This document shows positions 32,314 to 42,764 of a DNA stretch of 50,055 nt, piece after piece (within the stretch, counting starts at the first letter, position 1; each line of letters opens with the position of its first letter). The translations under genes were made by a program, and so were the position numbers. The DNA lies in contig JAHBMJ010000246.1 of assembly GCA_018398765.1 (NCBI GenBank), positions 1 to 50,055 on the forward strand. The letters are read 5' to 3'. The DNA is from Chromera velia (lineage: Eukaryota > Sar > Chromeraceae). The notes beneath the pieces were generated by a model. That model did no database searches. It was not told where the DNA came from and saw only the letters and a list, made by a program, of their open reading frames with translations.

Positions 32314-33895
32314 TCACTCCCCTCCGAACCTCTCCTCGGCCTGAAAGGATTCCCTCCGAGCACACGAAGGCTCAGGGACAGACTCTGTCAGCAGACGCCC
32401 TTCTCCCATTTGCGTCTCAGGACAGCCCCCTGCAGCCCCACCAGAACTCTCCCACTGCCCCCAAGGATCCTCCGAAACTGCAGCCAGCGCTCTATCACTC
32501 GGGCTCTGGGTGAGGAATTGTTCCAGTCGCCTACTGCTGCTGGGGCACACCTGCTCGCTCACAGAGATTTCGCACTGTTGCCCCCCGGAAGCCCTGCAGG
32601 AAGACCGCGCGCTGCTCTCTGCCTCCGACCGTGTGTTCCCGTCAGCACGTGCGCAGACGTTGCAACGGAAGCAGCAACTCACTGCAGTGTGCTTACAGCC
32701 TGTGCTGGGTGCTCGGCAGCTGTTGGACGTGGAAATGTGTCTGCAGTTTTGCCCTCCTGCGCTGGTACACTGAGAGCGTGCAGCACTCTGCGCACTGCCC
32801 CGATCAGACCGAGAGGCGATGCCACACACACGACACTCGTAACAGCAGAAAGTTGAATCCTGCACGCAACGAGGCCCCCCACTACCGCCACTGCCACCGC
32901 TTGGCGGTCCTGCAGGCCTGCCCCCTCCTCTCCTTGGAGACACACTCGAGGAGGGAGGTCTGGCGGGCATTGGCGCCCCTCCGCCACCTCCACCTGAGAT
33001 CATTCGATCAGTGGATCTATCGATGGGGATATTCATACATTGAATGCAAACGGAGTCGGAGTGAAGCAGGTGTAAACTCACGAAAAGAGAATAGCAGAAA
33101 ATGCGACCGAAGGGAACCGATAGTCGTGCGTTTTTGCAGCACTCCAAGAGCACATGGACATAGAAAGGACCACCACAGGAGCCTCAGGCAAAGAGGGAAG
33201 CGTAGCTGTGCGCCTGTAAGAAGGAGGGAGAGAGGGAGAGAGGGATGCTCTGGACAAGAAAGCAGAAAGTAGGAGAAGGAGAGACAATCCAAGAGATAGA
33301 CAGATATCCTCTGACTGAGCGTCAAAGCGACTCACCACAAGCAGCCATGTTACAGCTCTGGAAACAGAACTGTTGGGACTGGATGGGTTGAGATGAGCAC
33401 AGGTTGCAGCACATCCCCCTGTTCCCACCCCCCCTCATATCTATCCAGTTTCCGTTCACTCTCCCGAAGTTTTGTTTCTCGACAGAATCCAGTTCCTCTG
33501 CCTGAATTGTAGATTCCTGCAGAGGGCAACAAGACAATTAAGCAGAGGAAAAGGTCATTGCATAATCTTGACGCGGTGTGGGGGATACTCACTGGGATTT
33601 CAAGCAAATGAGGCAACGCCCGTCACTAAGCTGGGTGAAGAGCATTCATACGAAGAATGCATAGAGCTTTTTCGAGGGAATCCGCTGAGGAGAGAGGTCA
33701 AAACAAAAAGATGAAAACGGAGACGGGGAGACGGCAATTGAGAAACTGGCATACCAATGGAGTGTCCAAGGAAAGCGTAGACGGTCCATCAAAATCTCCA
33801 GCATCTCTTAAAGGCACAAAGACCTCCTGACATGAACATTTCAGGACCGTACAAAGTGACACCAGCACAAAACCGCGAAAAGCGACCCTCACCAT
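32314..33895 (-). CDS. Secreted cysteine-rich repeat protein, unknown family
   Basis: Three minus-strand exons join in phase: 33895-33755 (ATG), 33516-33336 and 32993-32314 (TGA), giving 333 residues. The N-terminus is a signal peptide (MVRVAFRGFVLVSLCTVLKCSC). Exon 2 carries a Cys cluster (MCCNLCSS, FCFQSCNMAAC). Exon 3 opens with a Gly/Pro/Ser-rich linker and then two copies of a ~55-residue Cys module: FCCYECRVCG...ARSQCTSAGGQNC...SC, and SCCFRCNVCA...ARSSCRASGGQQC...VC. The shared pattern is CCxxCxVC, then a Cys in AR(S)xC, then SGGQxC or SAGGQxC. The C-terminal 65 residues are polar and low in Cys. No known family was recognised. It is probably extracellular or in the secretory pathway, with disulfides. 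The start lies about 730 bp from a divergent helicase gene. Confidence 0.75.
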
Positions 33896-34627
33896 ATTCT
33901 CTTTTCTTCTTTTTTCAGGATGTGGCAGACTGAACAGCTGGCGGTTTCAATCGTCAATCAAACGACTCTTTTGAATCACTGGAGTGCTGCTTTAGCGTGA
34001 CTACTGCAGGGCCAAGAGATTTCCACAGTCGAAGTCAGATCATTGTTGTCTACAGGTTGCAGATTCTCGACATGGTGATCGACAGTGCAAAAGTCCATCA
34101 GCAAAATTGTCTTGAGGGTTCGTGGCAAAATATTTTCCGGCGGCGGTTGGCCTGCATGCATGTGACGCGATCGACGTACGGGCCGGGTCGACCCGCGGTC
34201 TGATCGGCGCTCGGCGAGCTGCATGCATGCATGCATGAACCCGGCCTGCGCGACTGCGGGCGCACCAGCTAGCTCGTACCCGGACCCATGCATGCAGGAC
34301 TTGGTCCTCGCGCGCGCGCGCGTGCGTCAGACTTAAAAATAACTCGTCGCGCACGCGCCTCTTGCGCATGGACGTCGGCCGTTTTCCGTCGAGCTGCGCC
34401 TCGAGTTAATTAACAGCTTGAACCATTGAGTGTCCAGGCAACCGAGCCTTGGCACGCAAGAGGAAACAGCTCTCAACTTCCCAAGTTTCCTTTTCCCCAC
34501 GGCCGACACTTTGCTGCTTTACAAAAGCAGCAGATGCCTGTCGAAACCTCGGGAAAGTGTTGGCGTCTCCTTTCATTGCTAGTCCTCTGTCTCCGTTTCT
34601 GTCTCTCCACCGCTCACCGCTTCTCAG
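33896..34627. promoter_or_regulatory. CpG-rich divergent promoter region with GCATGC/TGCATGCA repeats
   Basis: This separates the Cys-rich gene (-) and the helicase gene (+). From 34130 to 34400 it is packed with palindromes: TGCATGCATG runs (about 34150, 34220-34236 and 34286-34296), GTCGAC, CGATCG, ACGTACG, a CGCGCGCGCG run (34308-34321) and GCGCACGCGC. Such density is absent from nearby introns. A pyrimidine tract ending TTCTCAG directly before the helicase ATG (34628) could be a 3' splice site, so an upstream non-coding or N-terminal exon may lie here. Confidence 0.45.
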
Positions 34628-37600
34628 ATGATCTTCGCTCACCGCCGCTCTGGTCGTGACCAGCGGGCTGTTCGAGCACCGAGACCTCCTCCACGTTCCT
34701 CCAGTGGAGTTAGTGAAGTGTATGAGAAGGTCGATACTCTTCTCGGATACCCCGAGGGGGTCGACGTTCCAGAACTTCCTCCTTGCTCTCCACCCGAAGA
34801 GTACCTCAAATCTGTGATCCTTCTCTTTCGACAAGAAGTCCGGGCAGCTGTCGAAGCGGCATTCGACTTCGAGGACTCGAAACCCGGCTTCATGTCCCGA
34901 AGCATGTACCAGAACCAGATAGAGATTCGAGTATCCTCCGCCATGCTTCTCGAGAACTCTTTCGAAGTGACTAAGCCTCATTTTCATCAGCAGTGCGCTT
35001 TGAGAAAGCTGGCCGATCTGCAGCATCACATTTGTGTGATCGGTAACCGTCTCTTTGTGGTGCGGTTGAACAAAGACAAATCGGCCCTTCGCTTCATAGA
35101 AGGGGGGTTTCTCGAAGAGTTGAACCTACCTTGCGACCCTGAGGAGGCCCTCGGAGACTCCTTCCCTATACAGAAAGTGTCTGCGTACTCCCTCGGCTAC
35201 TTCGGCAGTCAGCGAGCAGACGCGATCGGACTCGTGAAACTCCAGGCGAATCCGCACGGGCAAAGTACTCTGCTGCGTTCTCTTGCGGATCCAACAGGTC
35301 GTTCGATTTTCTTTTGAATCTGCTCTCTCATCTTCTTGTGGTCATTTGTTTTGCGGTGTCCTCTTCGCAATGTTGCCAAGGAGACCGTCTCTCCGTCAAG
35401 CGCAAGCTTTGCCTGTCCCCAAAACTCTTCCTGGTTCTTCCTTGTCCTTTTGCTTTCGAACGCAAGATGTTTTCTTCTATGATTGTCGTCTGTCGCTCTT
35501 CACGCCTCTTTCAGCAATCGCACACCTTTCCTCCCCCCTTTTTGATAACGCTGCAGTACGATGCGAGGCGTCGCTAATGCCGTTCCTTGACACCTCGGGG
35601 GATGCTGCAGCAGAGGCCGTTCCCCTGAATTCTACACAGAAGGAGGCTGTGCGGGGCCTGAAGTACGAGATCGAGGCCATCCAAGGCCCCCCGAGGACAG
35701 GAAAGTCCACCACGATCTACCACACAATCAAGGGACAAGTGCCTCTCACGCAGGTGGCCCTGGTGACATCCGTTCAGAACAAAGCGATCGACAGCTGCGC
35801 AGCGAAGCTCCAGAAGACTGTAGACTCCGTTCCCTTCTTCGTCTTCGGACAGGCTGAAAACATCGGAGAGACAGCAAAGAGATGGACACTCCAAGCACAG
35901 GTCTGTCATCAATCGAACAAATGTCTGGTGGTCAAAAGCCCATCACCTCACACGAAGGTCTATCCATCTCTTCCGGCCTTCTCCTCTCTGGATTTGCCCT
36001 GGTGTTCCTGCTCGCGAGCTTGCCTGCCTGTCACCGGTAGTTTGTATCTCTGACCAACTGTTTCTTTACATGTTTTTATTACTACCTGTTTGCTTTTCTA
36101 CCTGCAAGTTTTCTCATCATTATGCCTGAAGTTTGTGTCCCAGCCTGCCTCCTGCCTGCCTGCCTGCCTGCTCGCTTGCCTTTTAGCGGTATGTAAACCT
36201 CGTTTTCTGTCTCCTCCCCTGGCTATCTCTCCCTCTGCATCCTTGCCTCTATGATATCTCTTTTTTCTTTGCTTGCAAGTTGTCTGCTGCTCGGGACCTT
36301 TTGTTTGCATCGACGGTACTTGAATACTTAGAGAGGGGGCCCTGTCGACGGCTTTTGTCAATTGTTTGCGTCATCAATGCAGGCCGATAGACACCCGGCA
36401 GTCCAGAAGATTCTGGTCGAAATCAAGAACTTGGAAAGGGAGAAGGCGACAGTAGACAGGCAGTTGCGGGGAATACTGAAGAAGTGGGAGGTCCAGTTTC
36501 CCAAGCAGGCGGAAGAAATGTGGAAAAAGTGCAGGTACAGAGAAGTACTTGCAAGAGTGATCAAAACAGAAGGATTTGAAGAGGCAAGGAGATACAGGAG
36601 CAGTCAACCCGACTTTTCAAACAGCTCGATCAGCTCAAGTCACACCAGCTGCCCGCATTGCGAAGGAACGTCGAACTTGATCTCTCTTCGAAAGCTCGCG
36701 CGGTTCTTTGTACCATCGGGTCTGCGTCTTCTCTGCTCTTTCAGGTGTGTCTGCCTCTCTGCTGCAGCTTTATTTGTGTGGCCGACCCTCTAATAACTGA
36801 CTTGCCCTCACCAGTTCTGCCGCTTTTCTGTCTGCGTGGACTTTTTCTCGCCTGTGAGTATCCTGCCCCGTCAAACTCCATGCCAGACCGAATCCCTGTA
36901 TCGTCATATCGCGTTTGCAACTGGACATGTCAGAGCGCCACCCTTCTATCTTGAAGTCCTCGCCTCTTTGTGCGATGACTGCAGATGGAATCGGAGGACG
37001 GTTCCCTCAGGACCCTCAATGGGAGACTGGGGGTCGCCGTGATGGACGAGGCCGGCCTGACTCCAGAGTACAAAGTGCCGGCTCTCCTTCAGGTGGGGGG
37101 GGAGGGTGCATGACTGACCAGATTCTGTGCTCCTCCAACTCCCATTTGAAATTCTGTTTCTTCGACAGTAGCCCTGTGACTGTCTTTTCCCTCTGCCACT
37201 AGGGTTTCCTGAGGTTTTCGACTGTCTTCCGCTTGGTTGCAAGCATCAGTAACTTGCCCCCCGGATTGCTTGACGATTTGATCGTATGCATTTGTTGCCA
37301 AATGCACGCACATTCTGCCACAAACATGCGTGGAAATGAATTAACATTCCAAGGGTGGGCGTGCAGTATTGCGTCTCTCCGCATGAATCCCTTCCTTTTC
37401 TTTCAAAGGGTGAATCAACGACGTGATGAACTTGAGACTGCAGCTGGGGATCAAGACGATCGTCGCCATTGGGGATCAGCAACAACTGCAACCGTTCTCC
37501 CAGAGGTTGGTCGCATGGTCGTCTTTTCTATTCTAGACGAAGATGCCTTTGTGCTGCCTGTCGCGTTGGCACCAGCAATTGCATGTATGGGTGCTTTCAT

Positions 37601-37921
37601 GGGAGTGCCACGCGAAATCCTCCATAGACTCTCTGCTTCCTGTCGCTTATTTCTTCCTTCCTTCATTCCCTCCTTCCTTCCTTCCTTCCTTCCTTCCCCG
37701 CTTGCTTCTTTCGTTCGATCTTTCGTCTTTCCTCCGTTCGCTTGTTCATCCCCCCCCTTCCCTCCAGCCTGCCGGTCTTTGTCCCCATCCTCCTTTCTCA
37801 GATTGCCGAAATGATCTTTCAAATGAGCGTTGCCAGATGAAAGGATCAGCCCTCAAGTTATCTTCACTGCATGTCCGTCAAATCCGATGCAAATTATTTT
37901 CTTTCTCTGTTCCCCCCTCTC

Positions 37922-37956
<35 letters not shown>

Positions 37957-38381
37957 GTCTGTCTGTCCCTCCGACTGCATGCAGGACAGTGATCAACGAA
38001 GAGTCTTCTGTCGGCACCGGATTCTTCCAGAGAGTTGTGGCCGCTCTGCAGGCTGCAGGACAGCCTCTTCCCATGCTCACCCGACAGTACCGAATGCACC
38101 CAAAGATAGCGTCAGTGGTGTCCTCTTCATTCTACGGAGGAAGGCTGGAGACAGATGAAGACACGGCACTGAACAGGTCCCTTGCGACGATGGGCGAACC
38201 TGCAATCGAGTGGCTCACCTACACTGGGTGCAAGGTGCGTCCGTTCGTTCGTTTGGTTGGCTGTGTGTCCCTCTGTGCGTCTCCGTGTTTGCTCGTGTGC
38301 GTGCGCGCGTGCGTGCGTGTGCGTGTGTGTGTGAGAGTGAGTGAGTGTGTGCGTGTGTGTGTGTGTGTGTGCGTGCGTGCT

Positions 38382-38419
<38 letters not shown>

Positions 38420-39079
38420 NTGTGTGTGTGTGTTTGTGTGTTTGTGTGTGAGAGAGAGAGAGAAAGAAAGAAGAGGGGGGGCGGGAGGGGGGGGGGAGAC
38501 AAAAAGAAACTTCTTGAGCGAGCGTGCGTGAAGTGTTAGCCAAAGATGCACATTTTCATGCGTTCCAAATGATGCCTCTGCGCACGGCGAGCAAACCAGA
38601 CTATCCTGATAGACTTGTCTTATCTTTCCTGCACGCTTCTGCAGGAGGAGTTTTCCCAGAGAAGAAGCAAGCAAAACAGCCACGAGGTCATGATGGTCAG
38701 GGATTTGTTGGAGAAGAACAAAGCAGCGTGGAGGTCGAAGTCCAAGATGGTGATCACCTTCTACAGAGGCCAGCACTTTCAGTTGGAGAAGAGCTTGAGA
38801 GACTTGGTGAAGCAGTCTCGAGGAGGAGACGCTGCAGAAGGAGAGCTCAGAGTCGTGACCGTGGACTCATCTCAGGGTGCCGAGGCTGATGTCGTGATTC
38901 TCTCCTGCGTTCGGTCGAACAAGAAGGGGAAGATCGGGTTCCTCTCCAACCCCCACCGTCTCTGTGTGGCGGACTCACGGGCCAAGGAGCGGCTTCTCAT
39001 TGTTGGAGACGCCGAGACGGTCTGCAACAAGGATGAGATCTTCTCCCGCCTCAGAGAAGCAGCTCATGTGGTCGAATGA
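34628..39079 (+). CDS. SF1 UPF1-like helicase
   Basis: Exons: 34628-35297, 35515-35900, 36383-~36535, ~36574-36744, 36985-37092, 37444-37505, 37985-38234 and 38645-39079 (TGA), about 745 residues. All joins except the one at 36535-36574 match in phase. UPF1/SMG2-type motifs appear in order: Q/I (LNSTQKEAV, GPPRTGKST), Ia (ALVTSVQNKAID), II (VAVMDEAG), III (IVAIGDQQQLQP), IV (MLTRQYRMHPKIAS), V (VTVDSSQGAEADVVILS) and VI (RLCVADSRAKERLLIVGD). The third exon is a charged coiled-coil-like stretch inside domain 1A. No CH zinc domain as in true UPF1 is seen in the N-terminal 220 residues, so an RNA helicase of the wider UPF1/IGHMBP2/senataxin group is the safe call. Motif VI has Asp and Lys where Leu/Thr and Arg are common. 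Confidence 0.88.
36533..36580 (+). other. Unresolved frame change in the helicase gene
   Basis: The coding frame before (EEMWKKCRY) and after (QLDQLKSHQLPALRRNVELDL) differ. GTACAG at 36536 and AG at about 36573 would give a very short intron (~38-50 nt) with matching phase. A sequencing indel is the alternative. Confidence 0.45.
38290..38460. repeat. Intronic (TG/CG)n microsatellite with an N
   Basis: A long TG/CG run and a GA run lie in the helicase intron 38235-38644, with one undetermined base at about 38420. (CTGT)n at about 37921-37970 and (CTTC)n at about 37664-37697 occupy the previous intron. Confidence 0.9.
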
Positions 39080-40836
39080 ATAGGCCCACGGAGGATGGGG
39101 GGAGAGAAAGACAGGGGGGGGGCGAGGAGAGAAAGCAGAAAGAGGAAGGGCAAAGAAGACAGGCAGCGGGGAGGAGGAGAGGTTTAGATGGAGAAGAGAG
39201 AAAGACCGTATTAATTCATCGAGTGATTGAGTTGTTTTTTGCATAGGCGCTTCACTAGAATCCTTTTTTGATGCTTTCTCCTTGTCATAGGATCACATAC
39301 ATTGAAGTGTCCGCAGTCTATCAGAAGTGGGCTGCGAACATGAACAGGCGGAAAGGTTTGGTGGTGCCCTTCTGTACGCAGAGAGCTTCTTTGTGTTTGT
39401 TTTGTCGATGCAGAGAATGTGAAGCGAGGCGATCTCCTCTTCATTTGAACGCAATGCTAAGAGAGGCGTTCATTGAAGGAGGATGATCGCCTTGCGGACA
39501 ATCAAATTTTGGTCGAACTGGGTTGTTGATAAGTACATTTTGACCAGCCCGAGATGTGGAAAGGAAAGGAGTGAGTGACTGCGCTGAGACTAGCAGACAT
39601 GGAATGATGAGAGGAAACGACACTGCAGTATAGGCAGAAGAAGATCGGATGTTTGATTCATGCACCCCTCCTTTCATCCTACAGATAGAACAGCATTGTG
39701 TCTGACCTTCCAGAAGACAGCAGGGCTGAACTTTGTGTTCAGCCTGATTCTTAGCGTACGTGTGCCTGTAGGTTTATCCCTACACCGATTTTGAAGAGCT
39801 TCAATGATGTTGCACATCTTTTTGTGTTCTCTAAACTCTTCACGACATCTGTCTGCATGTATGCCATTGCGATTATGCTCGTTTGCTGTTGAAGCCGCAG
39901 AGAGAGAAATCGAGAACAGTGTCCGAGCGGAGTAGCTAGTTCCAAATTTTCTTAGAGGAGGGCAAAAAGACGGAAAAGGGGGTAAGAAGGACAACAGTCG
40001 AGAGAAGAAGCCCTGTTACTAAATGTGTATACCAATTGTTATAAAAGCTGTAGGAAAATGTGTAAAACCTTGAAAAATGTATTTAATAGTTTTAATTTTC
40101 ATTTGAAAACTGGGAACTCTTCGAAACGAAAATAAACGAGACCCAAGTTCGCCGCCTATAACTATTATTAACTACATGTATTAAACTGCATACTATAACT
40201 ATACATACAAACTGTTTATTCAGTATTTAATATTGTATAGCTGTGTATCGTTTTCGTTCATTTAAAATAAATGATAAAAATCACTAAAACTCTGAACGCA
40301 GTGAACGATAACAATCATAAGATATAGATTCAAATTGAATTAAATTTTTAAAACGGTTCCATTGTTTTCAAAAGCATTGTTTCATTTATCATAATTATTG
40401 TATGAATAGCCTAATAACAATTTAGGACTTCAGGGCTATATGCAAAGTACTAAACTTATCTTAAGTTTAATGAAAAAAACATGCAAGGATCGATGAAATA
40501 GCTTGGATAAAATTCTTTTAATTTTGAAGACTAGGTTGAGCATTAACACGGTTTTCGTTCTAATTTGAGATACAATTTCATGAAGAATCAAGAAAAAACA
40601 AAACCTTATTTTACTAAAAAAACTAGCCAACAGTATGACCCTAGCTAGAAGCTGCAGCCTTGAGGGCGTAACAGTTGTACACTCATATCTCTTCCCTTTA
40701 TTCTACATACTTGTATATAGAAGTCTGCTAGGAAGTTAGAAGTCCGTTGGGACGACAATCGTATATCTTCTTCCATCCTTGCTCATGAAACTCTTTCTCA
40801 CTCATGACAGCATGCAGCACGCAGTAGCCTGCATAT
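39080..40836. other. Helicase 3' flank and AT-rich spacer
   Basis: Purine-rich sequence to about 39200, then mixed sequence with the possible exon at 39760-39852 (-), then AT-rich spacer (40020-40640). No other gene was supported. Confidence 0.5.
39760..39852 (-). CDS. Possible CX9C-type exon
   Basis: After the acceptor ATACATGCAG (minus strand), a frame reads RCREEFREHKKMCNIIEALQNRCRDK. This contains Cys at spacings of ten and nine residues, as in CHCH/twin-CX9C mitochondrial proteins. Only one exon is visible; flanking exons and a start were not found, so it may be chance. Confidence 0.25.
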
Positions 40837-41079
40837 TGTATGCCATAACTTATGCACCCGCGGCCCCACCTGCGTATGTACCACGCCGGCGCCCGACGCA
40901 AGCCCTGCCATGCCTTGCCGATCTAATTGAACACATTGGACTCAGAGATGCCCGAATAGAACAAATCAGTCTGAATCCGTCTGCTGATTGAGTGGAAAAG
41001 TCTATGAACAAACCTCTTGCATACTCCTACGAATGAGTAGAATGGACCCGTGAATGCTGCTTCACTGTGGTCTATATCA
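40837..41079 (+). repeat. 5' LTR of copia element 2
   Basis: 243 bp, TG..CA ends, matching 49237-49482. Confidence 0.88.
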
Positions 41080-41233
41080 TAGTAGCAGATGTGGTTTGAT
41101 CCGCTTCTTGCTATGCAGTGGTAGAGGACTCTTCTTCGTTTGATCATGTGGTGCACTCTCGGCATCTACACAATAGAGTCGACGTCATCCTCCCCGGCCT
41201 CGCTACGACCTCTCCTCACTGGTCAGCTAACCA

Positions 41234-41695
41234 GTGTCTGTTGCCTCACTTAACAAAATTCTTACTCCAGGCAAAGTCTATCCGAAAATCTGCTCGCACA
41301 ACAGCACTGAGACCATCGTCTCTGGTTGCTCTTCTTCATTTTCCTTGTTGCTTGTTTTGCAAGACCCTGAGGAGGTCACCCTGAATGCTTGCTCTGACCC
41401 CTCCAGCATCTCCACTGTCTTGAACGGTCTCCCTGCAGATGTCTGCGTAGCTGTGGAGAATGCTTTGGCAGCTTTACGTGCCGCACAGAATTCTGCACTC
41501 CTCTCTTTTGCCTTTCATGGATTCTTTACGATCCTGGACAGTGGAGCCAGCCACACCTACTGCACTCGTGGGTGGCTGCGCAAGTAGAAAGAGGAGGATG
41601 GGCTCACATGGATCGAGCTCCGCTTGCCCCGGCCTTCCACCTCCTTGACTGCCAACGGTCAGGTGCCTGTAGAGCTAAAGGCCATTATCCCATGT
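41234..41695 (+). pseudogene. Protease region of copia element 2, 5' part
   Basis: Carries the active-site motif LDSGASHTYCTRGWLRK (DSG at 41537-41545) followed by a TAG. The frame then continues with LTANGQVPVELKAIIPC up to the insertion at 41696. Matching downstream sequence resumes at about 43800 (ADILEINAITPVLIGNAALIPL), the protease C-terminus. Confidence 0.7.
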
Positions 41696-41982
41696 TGCTA
41701 TATACTAGTCGAGACATCCGAGAAAATGAAATTCAAAGAAAGAGATTAAAGAAAGAAAAATGATAGAAAAAGTATGAGAAAGTGATGTCAAAAGTATTAG
41801 AAATTTAAATAAAATGAAAAAGTATTGGAAAATGATAGAAAATAATATGAAAAGGTGCAAAGAATTTAACATTTTACTTAGACCAAGAAACAAGACTGAA
41901 CGATTGAAAATAAAGATAAAAAGAAGTAAAAAGATAAGGAAAGACAAGAACCAGGCAAACACGATCCTTTAGTCAGGACCCA

Positions 41983-42054
41983 GCCTCTTTGGCCTAGTGG
42001 TTAGGATGAGCGGCTTGGACCGAGAGGTCCTAGGTTCGAGTCCCACCATCGGCA
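41983..42054 (+). ncRNA. tRNA-like module in the 5' LTR (A and B boxes)
   Basis: The A box TGGCCTAGTGG (41990-42000) fits TRGYNNANNNG, and the B box GGTTCGAGTCC (42033-42043) is a perfect match to GGTTCGANTCC. Spacing between them is normal for tRNA genes. The 5' half resembles tRNA-Glu/Asp D-arms (CCTAGTGGTTAGG). Acceptor and T stems pair poorly, so a functional tRNA is unlikely; a Pol III promoter or tRNA-derived module is the better reading. Confidence 0.7.
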
Positions 42055-42059
42055 GAATT

Positions 42060-42370
42060 CCAAAATCTATGTATCCGAATAAAGCGCCGTCTAAAATCAA
42101 TAGAACCGAATAAAACCCGGTCTGAAATCGAAAGAAGAAAGAAGCGCGATCAGAAATCGAGACGTCGAATAGTGCGCAGTTTAAATTTAAATAACTGTCA
42201 GGCCGAAAACCGAATAGTGTGCGGTCTGGATTTGAAATACCCGAATACCGTACGGTGCATGCTCAGAATACCCGATTTTACCTGGTCGAATTCCGTGCGG
42301 TTTAAATTTAAATTTAAGTGTAACGATTATTTGGTTCTGAGGTCGAATAATCGCCTGGTCTGAATGGACT
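42060..42370 (+). repeat. Degenerate internal repeats of the miniature LTR
   Basis: Words like CCGAATA, GTGCGCGGTCTG, GAATACCCGA and GGTCGAATA recur roughly every 30-40 bp downstream of the tRNA-like block, and again in the other LTR (about 43128-43440). They look like an old tandem array with self-complementary parts (GAATTCGAATA). Confidence 0.6.
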
Positions 42371-42704
42371 GTCGCATTTGCAAAATCGGATCACGCAAGA
42401 AAAATTAAAATCTAGATTTCCCTAAGAGGACCTCCGAGGTCGTCGGTCATTTCGAGAGGTCCGACACCGTCAGAATTGCCTCTCTGAAGTCAACTTCCAA
42501 ATCTGAGCAAAAACACGAAGATCTGCAGTCGATACTGACGTAAAATCGATTGATTACTGATAGATCCTAGCGCCATAGATTGAACTTTCTTGAACCAAAC
42601 CTCTAACTCTTCAGACACTTAAAACTATCTTGGAGCCTCACTGGAGTCAACCTTGCGCCACTTCCCTTTATCTATTCTAAGGGCTTTTAGTAGCTCTTAA
42701 CACG

Positions 42705-42720
42705 TGGTGACGCCTATGTG
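42705..42720 (+). other. Primer-binding site of the miniature element
   Basis: TGGTGACGCCTATGTG starts two bases after the 5' LTR. Confidence 0.65.
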
Positions 42721-42748
42721 TTTGTAATTTGGGCGTGGAACCCCAAAT

Positions 42749-42764
42749 TTAAAAGAGAGACGCA
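42749..42764 (+). other. Polypurine-like tract of the miniature element
   Basis: TTAAAAGAGAGACGCA immediately precedes the 3' LTR. Confidence 0.5.

Larger units (their letters stand above)
41696..42702 (+). repeat. 5' LTR of the miniature element
   Basis: 1007 bp, TG..CA. The order inside is an A-rich first 270 bp, the tRNA-like block (41983-42054), a ~330-bp zone of degenerate CGAATA/CGGTCTG repeats, and a unique 3' part. Confidence 0.85.

Noticed and set aside
36098..36361. Helicase coding sequence in the 35901-36382 intron
   Set aside because: Pyrimidine-rich CTGCC repeats and no helicase motif; flanking exons join in phase without it.
38127..38776. Minus-strand ORFs with poly(HT) across the helicase intron
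   Set aside because: Driven by the TG/CG microsatellite and containing an N; they overlap verified plus-strand exons.
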